Below the pieces are notes generated by a model, which saw nothing but the letters and a program-made list of their open reading frames with translations, did no database searches and had not been told where the DNA came from. The position numbers were made by a program, and so were the translations under genes. A stretch of 37,537 nucleotides of DNA from Gammaproteobacteria bacterium (GTDB taxonomy: Bacteria; Pseudomonadota; Gammaproteobacteria; UWMA-0217): NCBI GenBank assembly GCA_027081275.1, contig JALWKV010000152.1:70820-108356 (forward strand), in the 5' to 3' direction. Below are positions 18,190 to 26,741 of the stretch, one piece after another. Numbering within the stretch: the stretch's first letter is position 1; every line of letters starts with the position of its first letter.

Positions 18190-18486
18190 AAGCTTGTAAA
18201 TCCTTGTTTGAGCGATGCCGTGGTTGTCGCGTCAGCGCGATGCACGGTTCGACGAGTTTCTTGCGAAATGCGTCCAGATTAGCACAACAGGTCATTGAAA
18301 AAAAAGAGAATAAGGGCGGATGGTCTGGTGCGTCGGGGGTATCTGGAAGATGCAGGTTATTGATTTTCGGAGTGTAAGCCGGTCGCGCGGCGGAATGTTA
18401 AATCGGTTGCTTCCGCCGGATCGACGGAAGCAATTACCCGACGATCCGCCTAAAGTCGCTTGCGGGCGATGAGGTGGAATGCGGGA

Positions 18487-19413
18487 TCAGCCGGTGAACT
18501 TGCCCTCGCGCAGGCGTTGCGCGTCCATCAGCTCGATCTCGCGGGCGCCGGAGACGACGATTTCCGGATCGGGCACGAAATCGAGTTCGGGGTTGAGGCG
18601 TTCATAGGGCACGCTGTTGAGAATGACCTTCATGGCGTTGAGCCGCGCCTGGTGCTTGTCGTTGGAGCGGATGATCGTCCACGGACAGGAGGCGGTATGG
18701 GTTCGCTTCAGCATCGTGTACTTGACGTTGGTGAACTCGTCCCAGCGCTCCTGCGCCTGCACGTCCACCTCGGACAGCTTCCACTGTCGCAACGGGTCCG
18801 TCTTGCGACGCTCGAACCGCCGCGCCTGCTCCTCCTTGGTGACGGAAAAGTAGAGCTTGATCAGGGTGATGCCCTGACGCACCAGATCCTTCTCGAAGCC
18901 AGGCACGCCCTTCATGAAGTTCTTGTATTCCTCGACGGTGCAGAAGCCGAAAACCGGCTCGACCATGGCGCGGTTGTACCAGCTGCGGTCGAACAGCACG
19001 GTTTCGCCCCCGCGTGGCAGATGGGCGACGTATTTCTGGAAGAACCACTGCGTGCGCTGCTCCTCGGTGGGCTTGCCGAGCGCGACGACGCGATAGTGCT
19101 TCTCGTTCATGTAGCGGGTGACGCGGCGGATGGTGCCGCCCTTGCCGGAGGCGTCCCGACCCTCGAACAGGATCACCAGCTTGCCCTTGGTGTCTTCCAG
19201 ATACTTCTGCAGCTTGATCAGCTCGGCCTGATAGGGCTTGAGCGCCTGCTCGCGGCGATAGCGGCGCACCGCCTTGCGATTGTCCTTCTTCAGCTTGAGG
19301 TTCTCGGTGCGCAGGGCGCGGTAGCGCTCGATCAGCTCGTCGGGCGTCAGGTTTTCGCCATCGACGTCGAGTGTGTTGGTGGTGATGATGTCGCTGCTGG
19401 TCGTCTCGTTCAT
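18487..19413 (-). CDS. Polyphosphate kinase 2 family protein (first of tandem pair)
   Basis: This 308-residue cytoplasmic kinase belongs to the PPK2 family, which moves phosphate between polyphosphate and nucleotides. Walker A is FEGRDASGKGG with K91; the Walker B/lid region is LFDRSWYNRAMVEPVFGF with D142 and R143. Both are intact. Length and lack of a second fused domain fit class I enzymes, which favour nucleoside diphosphate to triphosphate conversion; that preference is family knowledge, not seen here. The ATG at 19413 is chosen because GAGAGGAA lies six bases upstream, although an ATG six codons earlier is in frame. It lies 60 bases downstream of a second PPK2 gene on the same strand. 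Confidence 0.93.
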   Translation of the reverse strand: MNETTSSDIITTNTLDVDGENLTPDELIERYRALRTENLKLKKDNRKAVRRYRREQALKPYQAELIKLQKYLEDTKGKLVILFEGRDASGKGGTIRRVTRYMNEKHYRVVALGKPTEEQRTQWFFQKYVAHLPRGGETVLFDRSWYNRAMVEPVFGFCTVEEYKNFMKGVPGFEKDLVRQGITLIKLYFSVTKEEQARRFERRKTDPLRQWKLSEVDVQAQERWDEFTNVKYTMLKRTHTASCPWTIIRSNDKHQARLNAMKVILNSVPYERLNPELDFVPDPEIVVSGAREIELMDAQRLREGKFTG

Positions 19414-19473
19414 TGATTCCTCTCTGGTCATGGCGGCCCACAGGGGCCGCGGCTACCGTCTCGGCGCTGCCGG

Positions 19474-20409
19474 TCAGTCGTCCGGATCCCACTCGAGTTC
19501 GTCGTAGTTCTCTTCGTTGAAATCATACCCGCCGCCATAGCGATCCGGAACGAAGGTCTGGTCGGACATGGGCGGTCGCACGTAGCCGCTGTGATGCGTG
19601 CGCTTGGGCAGCTCGATCGGCTCCGGCGTGATGTCCTCGTAGGGAATCTGGCTGAGCAGATGCGATATGCAGTTGAGCCGCGCCAGCTTCTTGTTGTCGG
19701 ACGGCACCACCCACCACGGCGATTGCTTGGTGTCGGTGTGGGCGAACATCACGTCCTTCGCCTTCGAATACTCGACCCAGCGGGTGCGTGACTCCAGATC
19801 CATCGGGCTCAGCTTCCACAGCTTGTGCGGGCTGTGCAGGCGGCTCTGGAAACGGCGCTCCTGCTCCGCGTCGGAGACCGAGAACCAGTACTTGATGAGA
19901 ATGATGCCGGAGCGGATCAGCATGCGCTCGAATTCGGGGCAGGAGCGCAGAAACTCGCGATACTCCTCGTCGGTGCAGAAGCCCATCACCTTTTCGACGC
20001 CAGCGCGGTTGTACCAGCTGCGGTCGAACAGCACCATCTCGCCGGCGGCGGGCAGCAGCGACACGTAACGCTGGAAATACCACTGCGTCTTCTCCCGCTC
20101 GGTGGGCGCCGGCAGCGCCTCGACGCGGCAGATCCGGGGATTGAGGTGCTGGGTGATGCGCTTGATCACGCCGCCCTTGCCGGCCGCGTCGCGGCCCTCG
20201 AAGATGACGACCACCTTCAGCCCCTTCTCCTTGATCCAGGCCTGCAGCTTGACCAGCTCCAGTTGCAGCCTGAACAGCTCTTCCTCGTAGAACTTCTTCG
20301 TAAAGGGCTTCTTTTTCTTTTTCTTCAGCTTGGGCTTTTTGGGCAGCTTGGCTTCTTCATGCCGGGCCTTCTTCGCCGTGGTTGCATTTTTCGTCTTCTG
20401 CTTCGACAT
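19474..20409 (-). CDS. Polyphosphate kinase 2 family protein with lysine-rich N-terminus (second of tandem pair)
   Basis: This 311-residue PPK2 has Walker A FEGRDAAGKGG with K78 and the lid motif LFDRSWYNRAGVEKVMGF, both complete. Residues 13-39 are extremely lysine-rich (PKLKKKKKKPFTKK), a feature absent from the neighbouring paralog; it could bind polyphosphate or nucleic acid. The C-terminus carries an extra about 40 acidic and Tyr/Gly-rich residues (YGGGYDFNEENYDELEWD). CGGAG stands eight bases before the ATG at 20409, which is better placed than the two upstream in-frame starts. The pair is probably co-transcribed. The paralogs differ at both ends, so separate nucleotide preference or localisation is possible (inference). 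Confidence 0.93.
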   Translation of the reverse strand: MSKQKTKNATTAKKARHEEAKLPKKPKLKKKKKKPFTKKFYEEELFRLQLELVKLQAWIKEKGLKVVVIFEGRDAAGKGGVIKRITQHLNPRICRVEALPAPTEREKTQWYFQRYVSLLPAAGEMVLFDRSWYNRAGVEKVMGFCTDEEYREFLRSCPEFERMLIRSGIILIKYWFSVSDAEQERRFQSRLHSPHKLWKLSPMDLESRTRWVEYSKAKDVMFAHTDTKQSPWWVVPSDNKKLARLNCISHLLSQIPYEDITPEPIELPKRTHHSGYVRPPMSDQTFVPDRYGGGYDFNEENYDELEWDPDD

Positions 20410-20942
20410 GGCCATCACTCCGGGGTGTACGGGATTCAGCGCACAGTATATCCGTTCGGGGTTGTTCCGGGTGTTGATCTAGATTAATCGAAGGGCAGGC
20501 GGGCCAGATCGAGCGAAAGTGCTTGAAGGACTGCGATCGCCGGGCGAGGTTGGGCGCAGCCTGACGAGCCGTGAGGTGTTTTCTACCCTTCACTCGCCCC
20601 GCCTCGCCAGTGCGCCGACTCGGGCAATCGGCCAGGGATGGCCGATTGAGGCTTGGCGCGCACGGAGGCGCGTACAAGCCGACCGACAAAGGCGCGCTGG
20701 TGGGGCGGAAAAAGGCGGGTGATGGGGAGCACTTTCTTTTGCTTCGTTTTCTTTGGGCGAGCAAAGAAAATGAAGGCGCGCCCATGCGGCACGGGCCAGA
20801 GAAGAAGCATGGCCTCGTGGGGCGCGCAACCGGCTGCCTAACTGGCTTACCGGGAAGCCTCGGCCTTTGTAACTGCCGGAAACGCCTTCCCGGCAGGGAT
20901 GCCGGCGCTCCCGGCCGGTCGATTGTTGTAACGCGACTGGCC
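20410..20942. repeat. Gene-free spacer containing a dispersed-repeat relic
   Basis: No gene is supported in these 533 bases. From about 20700 to 20900 the sequence resembles a widespread proteobacterial intergenic repeat recognised by CTTTCTTTTGCTTCGTTTTC and the hairpin that follows it. Such regions are often annotated with spurious proteins on both strands. The open frames here (minus 20583-20810, plus 20571-21239) have the Arg/Pro-rich composition of those artefacts. A promoter for the PPK2 genes presumably lies close to 20410-20500, where the sequence is AT-richer (AGTATATCC, TAGATTAATCG). Confidence 0.5.
20747..20770. terminator. Hairpin TTTTCTTTG / CAAAGAAAA, possible terminator
   Basis: A perfect 9-bp stem with a 6-base loop (20756-20761). 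The T-rich left arm and A-rich right arm mean that, read on either strand, the stem ends in a U-run, as in bidirectional terminators, but the stem is AT-rich and therefore weak. It lies 170 bases downstream of the stop of ybbN on the minus strand. It is also the most conserved part of the dispersed repeat, so structure rather than termination may explain it. Confidence 0.35.
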
Positions 20943-21803
20943 TCAGTAGAGCAGGTTGAACATCTTGCGGCGATACCGCGCCACCAGCGGATCATCGCCG
21001 AGCATGTCGAAGACCTTGAGCAGCGTCTTGCGCGCCGCATCGTCGTTGAATTCGCGATCCTTCTGCATCAGCGTCAGCAGTTGCTGCATGGCCGCTTCGT
21101 ACTGCTTTTCGGCCAGCAGCTTTTGCGCCAGCCGAAAGCGGGTCTCGCTGTCGTCGGGATCGGCCTCGAGCCGTTGCGTCAGCTCGGCCACCGACTCGCC
21201 ATCTCCGGCGGCGCGGGCGAATTCAAGCTCGGCCAGTAGGGCGGCCACTTCGGGGCTGTCGCGGTCGGCGGCCGGGAGCGCGTTCAGCAGTTGCTCGGCC
21301 TGCTCGGCGTCGCCCCGCGCGGCCAGCAGCCGGGCCAGCGCCGTGATCACTTCCGGGCGGCGTGGATCGACCTCGCGCGCCTGCTGCAGCAGCGCCATCG
21401 CCTGATCCTCGTCACCGGCGGCGAGCGCCTCCTCGGCCGCGACCAGCAGGCGGTCGGACTCACGCTCGATATGCCGATCGAGAAATTCGCGCACCTGGCT
21501 TTCCGGCAGCGCGCCCATGAACTCGTCGACCGGCATGCCATCCTTGAACAGCTTGACCGTCGGCAGACTGCGGACGCCGAACTGCTGCGCCAGACCCTGA
21601 TTCTCGTCGGAGTTGACCTTGGCGAGAATGAACTGGCCGCCGTATTCCTCGGCCAGCTTCGACAGAACCGGCATCAGCGCGCGGCAGGGCGCGCACCAGT
21701 CGGCCCAGAAATCCACCAGCACCGGCTGCTGCCGCGAGCCTTCGATGACGACCTGATTGAAGTTTTCGGCGTTGACGACCTTGATGAACGGAGAATCAGC
21801 CAT
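20943..21803 (-). CDS. ybbN: Co-chaperone YbbN/CnoX: thioredoxin domain plus TPR
   Basis: This 286-residue cytoplasmic protein has an N-terminal thioredoxin domain (residues 1-110) and C-terminal tetratricopeptide-type helices. The active-site motif is DFWADWCAPC with C37 and C40, so the redox-active CxxC is present, unlike E. coli CnoX, whose motif is SxxC. The cis-proline segment VRSLPTVKLFKDG and the TPR region (LLVAAEEALAAGDEDQAMA, RLLAARGDAEQAEQLL) follow the family order and length. CnoX proteins protect substrates from over-oxidation and pass them to GroEL and DnaK. The start ATG follows AGGAAC. The gene precedes the repeat-rich spacer and follows a TIGR02647 gene on the same strand. 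Confidence 0.92.
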   Translation of the reverse strand: MADSPFIKVVNAENFNQVVIEGSRQQPVLVDFWADWCAPCRALMPVLSKLAEEYGGQFILAKVNSDENQGLAQQFGVRSLPTVKLFKDGMPVDEFMGALPESQVREFLDRHIERESDRLLVAAEEALAAGDEDQAMALLQQAREVDPRRPEVITALARLLAARGDAEQAEQLLNALPAADRDSPEVAALLAELEFARAAGDGESVAELTQRLEADPDDSETRFRLAQKLLAEKQYEAAMQQLLTLMQKDREFNDDAARKTLLKVFDMLGDDPLVARYRRKMFNLLY

Positions 21804-21899
21804 GGGTGAGGTTCCTGTTGCAAAACTGTCTGCGCGATTGTGCGGGCGACCGCGGTGATTTCAAGTCTCGCCGGACCGGCCTCGACGATGCCATGGATG

Positions 21900-22160
21900 C
21901 TATGAAGGCACGTTCGGCAATTCGTGCTTCGAGTTCATGATCCGCAGCAGCAGGTCGAGATGTTCGACCACCTCGCGGCCGAGGCTGGTGAGGTAGCCGC
22001 CGTCGCGCTGCGTGATCAGGCCCTTGTCGAACAGCCGTTCGGCGGCCGCCACCATGTTGTCGCCGGCGCTGTGGTGCACCTTGATGCCGTCGAGCGAGCT
22101 GGCGGAGCGGAAGTGGGAGAGGACGTTCAGTTCTTCGACGAGTTCGGGCGTCAGCGGCAT
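21900..22160 (-). CDS. TIGR02647 family small protein, probable winged-helix fold
   Basis: The 86-residue protein matches the TIGR02647 family as I remember it: MPLTPELVEELNVLSHF at the start, GIKVHHSAG in the middle and RLFDKGLITQRDGGYLTSLG near residues 42-61, followed by a helix. The pattern helix, helix, beta-wing is that of a small winged-helix protein, so nucleic-acid binding is plausible but unproven. AGGAG lies nine bases before the ATG. The family is mostly gammaproteobacterial, which supports the taxonomic placement. Confidence 0.8.
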   Translation of the reverse strand: MPLTPELVEELNVLSHFRSASSLDGIKVHHSAGDNMVAAAERLFDKGLITQRDGGYLTSLGREVVEHLDLLLRIMNSKHELPNVPS

Positions 22161-22214
22161 GGACCGGGGCTCCTGGTATGGGTTGGAAGGCGCAGTATAG
22201 CGGTTTTGGGGCCG

Positions 22215-22418
22215 CTACCGTTTCTTCTGCATCAGGTGGATGATGATGTAGATCTTTGGCGGGATCAGCAGCAACAGCCCGCTGGTCAGCAGCGAGACGA
22301 TGATGAAAATCCCGCCCATCCCCCGATTCGGCAGCGGGGTGAACAGCAGCCAGATGCTGCTGCCGGTAATGACGATACCGGCGACGAGCATCGCGGCCAT
22401 GATGCGCATCGGCTTCAT
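22215..22418 (-). CDS. Small two-helix inner-membrane protein, unknown
   Basis: A 67-residue protein with two hydrophobic segments, roughly residues 7-25 (MLVAGIVITGSSIWLLF) and 35-57 (GIFIIVSLLTSGLLLLIPP), and a basic C-terminus HLMQKKR. The start at 22418 (MKPMRIM) gives a normal membrane-protein N-terminus; the in-frame extension upstream to 22478 looks non-coding. I recognise no family. It is on the same strand as TIGR02647, 54 bases upstream, and divergent from the dikinase gene that starts at 22540. Confidence 0.6.
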   Translation of the reverse strand: MKPMRIMAAMLVAGIVITGSSIWLLFTPLPNRGMGGIFIIVSLLTSGLLLLIPPKIYIIIHLMQKKR

Positions 22419-22539
22419 GCCGCCACGATAGACCTGTCGGCCCCTGATGCAATGACATCCGTCAGCGGGCACGGGCACTGGTCATTTGCGGTGCGTCGGC
22501 GTTACATGGATTTGCACTGTCCCATGATGCGGAATTCCC

Positions 22540-25443
22540 ATGCCGACTGCCGTCAAGACGATTTTCCTGCTCCTGATCCTGCTGGCGTGGCCGCTGCTGT
22601 CGCCGGCCACCCCGGAATCCGACCAGGCGACATTCCGGCAGTGGATCAAGCAGATGAAGACGGTGCCGCGGGGGCCATTTCGCCGCATCCGCTGGTTCTG
22701 CAACGACGGCGAGATTCTCCCCCCGGAACCCTATGCCTGCGTGTCGCACGGCGGCGGCATCCAGCACGGCCAGTGGAGCGAGCGCACCGAACGGCTGCGC
22801 GCCGCCGGCTACCGCATCGCCAACGTGCTGGCCGAATATGCGCGTGACGACTCCGCCGCGGACGTCGATCGCGACCTGCTCAGGGAAATCCTGCTGGAAC
22901 GCTTTCTCGTCAATCGCGACAACGGCTGGATCTTCCGCCGCGCCCGCTTCTATCGCGGCGCGATCCAGCGCGAGGACGAGGCGCGGGGCGAGTCGGCGCT
23001 GGTGCGGCGCTTTGCGACGACCCTCGATGCCACGACGCGGGACTACCTGCTGCTGTGGGAAGCGACGCGACTGCTGCCGGGCAGGGCGGGGGGCGACCTG
23101 CTGGAGAAGATGCGTGACCTCGCCACACGGATCAACGAGCAGGACGAGGCATTCGCGACACTGCGCAGCAAGCTCCACGCCGCGCCGGTGGCCGGTGACG
23201 CCGCTGCCGTGCGCGACCATGCGGCGAGTGCCGGCAAGGCGGAATTGCAAGCCGACTACGAGACGCTGGCGCAGACCATCGATGCGTTGTTCGATCCCGG
23301 CCCGCTGGCCGGGCGGCTGCGCAAGGCAGCGCGCCGGGTGCATGTCGCCGGACTGCGTCGCGCGCTGCGTGATGCGGCCGCCGCCCGCGTGCGGGGTGAG
23401 TCGGCGCGAGCGCGGCTGGCCGACTGCGGTCGGCTGCTGCTGGCGCTTCATGAACGCCTCGACGCCGAGCCGTCGGCCGCCGTGCGCGAAGCGCTGCTGC
23501 GGCTCGGGCAGGCGATCGAAAAGGACGTATTCGTCAGCGCGAGCGAACTGCAGTCGCGGCTCGATGCGGCGACCCGGCGCGAGCGGCTCGGCTGGCTGAC
23601 CGACAGCGCCCGCGCGCTCGCCGGCGTCGGTCTGCTGACGTTGCGTGAATGGCGCGCGGTGCGGCAGAGCCTCTCCCGCCTCGAGGCGGACAGCGTTCCA
23701 CTCGCGCGCTATCGCGATGAGCTGAACTACCTCGGTCGCGCGCCGCGCTGGGCGTCGCAACTGATGCAGTACCAGTTCGGTCCGGCGGTGGAAAAATTCA
23801 GCGCCATCGAGCCGCTGGCGGCGCAGTTCATCCCGGCGCGATTGCGCGGCAGCCCGCTGGCGTTCTATGCGGCCGTGCTCGACTCGCTGCAGCGCGACGC
23901 CGATACGCTCGCCGGCGGCGGCAGCGAGCTGTTCGGCGAGCCGGTCGCCACCGGCCTGCGCGCCCTCAATGCCGGTCTGGCGCGGGGTCGTCTGCTGACG
24001 CCGCGGCCGGGGCAGCCGATGCAGGCCGACGGCATCTATCTGCTGCCGCAGACGACGGCCGAGCTGACGCCGGTCGCCGGCATCATCACGCTCGACGAGG
24101 GCAACACGTTGTCGCACGTGCAACTGCTGGCGGCCAATCTCGGCATTCCCAACGTGGTTGTCTCGTCCGATCTGCTGCCGCGCCTGCGCCGGCATCTCGG
24201 CGAGCGCGTCGTGCTGGCCGTCAGTCCCGGCGGCGTCGTCAGGATCGCCGCCGACGGGCCGCGCTGGGATGCGGTGTTCGAGCAGCAGGGCGTGCCCGAT
24301 TCGCCGTTGCGGCCGGATCGCGACAAGCTCGATCTCTCGTTTCGCGATTTCATCTCGCTCGACCGGCTTCGCGCCAGCGACTCCGGCGTCATCGTCGGCC
24401 CGAAGGCGGCGAATCTCGGCGAGCTCAAGCATTTCTTTCCCGATGCCGTGGCCGATGGCGTCGCCATTCCGTTCGGCCGCTTTCGCGCCTTTCTGGAGCG
24501 GCCGCTCGACGCCGAGGGCCGCACGCTGCTGAGCTGGATGCAGCGCTGGTATCGCTATCTCGACTCGCTGCCGGCGGAGAAGCGCAAGGCCGCCACCGAA
24601 AAGTTCCTCCATCAGATCCACGACTGGATCGAGCACGCCTCGCCCGGCGAGGCCTTTCGGGCCGAACTGGCCGATGCGCTGGAAAGGGTCTTCGGCGACA
24701 GCGAGGGGGTTCGACTGTTCGTCCGCTCCGACACCAACGTGGAGGATCTGCCGGGATTCACCGGCGCGGGCCTCAACCTCACCGTGCCGAACGTTGTCGG
24801 CATGGATGCGCTGATTCGCGCCGTCATGCGGGTCTGGGCCTCGCCATTCACCGCGCGGGCCTTCGCCTGGCGGCAGCAGCGCATGGCCGATCCGATCGAC
24901 GTCTATCCGTCGGTATTGTTACTGGAGACCGTCACCGTGGAGAAATCGGGCGTGCTGCTGACCTTCAACACGCTCGATGGCAGCGACGACTGGTTCACCG
25001 TCGCCGTCGCCCACGGCATCGGCGGCGCGGTGCAGGGCGAGTCGGCCGAGGAGCTCCTGGTTCGACGCGATGGCGGCGAGCTGCGCCTGCTCAACAGCGC
25101 CGCCAGCCCGACGATGCGCGTCGCCGGCCCCGATGGCGGGCTGGTGGAGGTTCCCGCGCCGCCGACCGATGCGGTGCTGACGCCGGAGGAGATCGACACG
25201 CTGCGGCGTCTCGTCGACAAGGTCGAAAAGGATCTGCCGCAGTTCGACGACAAGGGGCGGCCGACGCCCGCCGATATCGAGTTCGGCTTTCGCGACGGCA
25301 GGCTGGCGCTGTTCCAGATCAGGCCCTATCTGCGCAGCCGCCAGGCGCGGCGGAATCGCTACCTGCTGTCGCTGGACCGGAAAATGGCTGTCAATGAAAA
25401 CATCACCGTGGAGATGAACGCGGTGCCGGAGTCACTGCAATGA
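22540..25443 (+). CDS. Exported glucan-water-dikinase-like phosphotransferase (phosphohistidine domain + ATP-grasp)
   Basis: The 967-residue protein begins with a clear signal peptide (IFLLLILLAWPLLSPA, cleavage near 22-24). Residues 25-490 are mostly helical and match nothing I know. A phosphohistidine domain follows, with DEGNTLSHVQLLAANLGIP and H526 as the expected phospho-carrier. The C-terminal third is a PPDK-type ATP-binding domain: GPKAANLGELKHFF from G620, VAIPFGRF, then VRSDTNVEDLPGFTGAGL from V728 and VWASPFTARAF, ending in FQIRPY. The order His domain then ATP-grasp, the ALPFG-like motif and the NVEDL-GLxxxxPNV motif are those of plant glucan water dikinase; PpsA and PPDK have ATP-grasp first and a PEP-binding barrel, absent here. 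Its stop overlaps the next start by ATGA. Export implies an envelope substrate and an ATP source outside the cytoplasm. Reaction and substrate are inference. Confidence 0.8.
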   Translation: MPTAVKTIFLLLILLAWPLLSPATPESDQATFRQWIKQMKTVPRGPFRRIRWFCNDGEILPPEPYACVSHGGGIQHGQWSERTERLRAAGYRIANVLAEYARDDSAADVDRDLLREILLERFLVNRDNGWIFRRARFYRGAIQREDEARGESALVRRFATTLDATTRDYLLLWEATRLLPGRAGGDLLEKMRDLATRINEQDEAFATLRSKLHAAPVAGDAAAVRDHAASAGKAELQADYETLAQTIDALFDPGPLAGRLRKAARRVHVAGLRRALRDAAAARVRGESARARLADCGRLLLALHERLDAEPSAAVREALLRLGQAIEKDVFVSASELQSRLDAATRRERLGWLTDSARALAGVGLLTLREWRAVRQSLSRLEADSVPLARYRDELNYLGRAPRWASQLMQYQFGPAVEKFSAIEPLAAQFIPARLRGSPLAFYAAVLDSLQRDADTLAGGGSELFGEPVATGLRALNAGLARGRLLTPRPGQPMQADGIYLLPQTTAELTPVAGIITLDEGNTLSHVQLLAANLGIPNVVVSSDLLPRLRRHLGERVVLAVSPGGVVRIAADGPRWDAVFEQQGVPDSPLRPDRDKLDLSFRDFISLDRLRASDSGVIVGPKAANLGELKHFFPDAVADGVAIPFGRFRAFLERPLDAEGRTLLSWMQRWYRYLDSLPAEKRKAATEKFLHQIHDWIEHASPGEAFRAELADALERVFGDSEGVRLFVRSDTNVEDLPGFTGAGLNLTVPNVVGMDALIRAVMRVWASPFTARAFAWRQQRMADPIDVYPSVLLLETVTVEKSGVLLTFNTLDGSDDWFTVAVAHGIGGAVQGESAEELLVRRDGGELRLLNSAASPTMRVAGPDGGLVEVPAPPTDAVLTPEEIDTLRRLVDKVEKDLPQFDDKGRPTPADIEFGFRDGRLALFQIRPYLRSRQARRNRYLLSLDRKMAVNENITVEMNAVPESLQ

Positions 25444-26708
25444 AACACATTCTGCCCCTGCTGTTCGGCCTGTTGCCGGGCCTGCTGCTCGCCTATCCGC
25501 TGGACGGTTACGACTACACCGGCATCGGCCGGCTGGAGGGCTACCGGCTGGCGCAGGAGGGGAAGGTGAGGGCGCGGCGGCTCCATCCCGGCGCGCTGCT
25601 GCCGCTGGAGAAGGTGGATATCCGGCTGCGTCAGCATCGGGATCTGACGCTACCCGAGGTCGATCCCGAGTTTCAGCGGCAGATTCTCCGTCTGCTCGGC
25701 AACAACGCGAAACGCTATTCGATCGCCGTGCTCGATCTCACCGATCCGGATCATCCCGTCTATGCCGAGCATCGCGGCAATGTTCGCTTCAACCCCGGCA
25801 GCGTCGGCAAGCTGGTCGTCGCCACCGGCATTTTCAACGAGCTGAAACGCGCCTTCGGCGACGATCGCGAGTTGCGCGAGGCGGTTCTGCGCAGCACCGA
25901 GGTGACGGCCGACCGCTTCATCCAGGTCGATACCCACAAGGTGCCGTTCTGGCATCCGCAGCAGATGCGGCTGGAACATCGGCGCATCCGCGTCGGCGAC
26001 AGGGCGACGCTGTGGGAGTGGCTGGACTGGATGCTGTCGCCCAGCTCCAACGCCGCGGCCTCGACGGTGATGAAGCAGTTGATGCTGCTGGGCAAGTTCG
26101 GCAAGGGTTACCCCGGCCTCGAAGACGAGGCGCGCGACTATTTTGCGAAGACGCCGCCGGCGGAAACGGCGGCCGATCTGCGCCGCGTGCTCGATCGCGC
26201 CGTCACCGACAACGGTCTGACGCTGGAGGAGCTGCGCCAGGGCGGGTTCTTCACGCGCGAGGGCAAGCGGCGCGTTCCCACTGGCGGCAGTCGCGCCACC
26301 GTTCGCGGGCTGATGAAATATCTGCTGCGGCTGGAGCAGGGGAAGATCGTCGATGAGTGGTCGAGCCGGGAGATCAAACGCCTGCTCTACATGACGCAGA
26401 AGCGGATTCGCTATGCCTCGTCGCCGGCGCTGAAGCATGCCGCCGTCTATTTCAAATCCGGATCGCTCTACAAATGTCGCCCCGAACCCGGCTTCACCTG
26501 TGGCAAATATCGCGGCAACAAGCTCAACCTGCTCAACTCCGTCGCCATCATCGAATCACCGGCAGGGAAAGAGAAGCGGCTCTACTACTTCGTCGTCGTC
26601 TCGTCGAACGTGCTCAAGGTCAACGCCGCCGTCGCCCATCAGAGCCTCGCGACCTTTATCGAGCGCCTGATGCGCAAGCGTCATCCGGAGGTGTTCGAAA
26701 AGCAGTAG
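25440..26708 (+). CDS. Exported serine hydrolase, class A beta-lactamase fold, coupled to the dikinase
   Basis: This 422-residue protein has a signal peptide (ILPLLFGLLPGLLLA, cleavage near 19). The three motifs of penicillin-recognising serine enzymes are present in order: SxxK as S121-V-G-K124, SxN as S202-S-N204 and KSG as K339-S-G-S342. An additional about 100 residues precede the catalytic fold. There is no evident Glu166-type omega loop that I can assign, so beta-lactamase activity is not implied; peptidoglycan or ester hydrolysis is as likely. The ATG overlaps the stop of the dikinase gene, so the two are translationally coupled and probably act in the same compartment. Confidence 0.82.
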   Translation: MKHILPLLFGLLPGLLLAYPLDGYDYTGIGRLEGYRLAQEGKVRARRLHPGALLPLEKVDIRLRQHRDLTLPEVDPEFQRQILRLLGNNAKRYSIAVLDLTDPDHPVYAEHRGNVRFNPGSVGKLVVATGIFNELKRAFGDDRELREAVLRSTEVTADRFIQVDTHKVPFWHPQQMRLEHRRIRVGDRATLWEWLDWMLSPSSNAAASTVMKQLMLLGKFGKGYPGLEDEARDYFAKTPPAETAADLRRVLDRAVTDNGLTLEELRQGGFFTREGKRRVPTGGSRATVRGLMKYLLRLEQGKIVDEWSSREIKRLLYMTQKRIRYASSPALKHAAVYFKSGSLYKCRPEPGFTCGKYRGNKLNLLNSVAIIESPAGKEKRLYYFVVVSSNVLKVNAAVAHQSLATFIERLMRKRHPEVFEKQ

Positions 26709-26741
26709 CGTGCGGCGATGGGATAGTGGCTTGTCGGGAGG

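Noticed and set aside
16360-18282. 640-residue open frame on the plus strand opposite the LRR/TSP3 gene
   Set aside because: The repetitive Asp/Gly codons of the real gene leave the opposite strand open; the Val/Gly-rich product is a mirror of those repeats.
22462-24636. 724-residue minus-strand frame under the dikinase
   Set aside because: Gln/Arg/His-rich antisense product with no motifs; the plus-strand protein has signal peptide and catalytic motifs.
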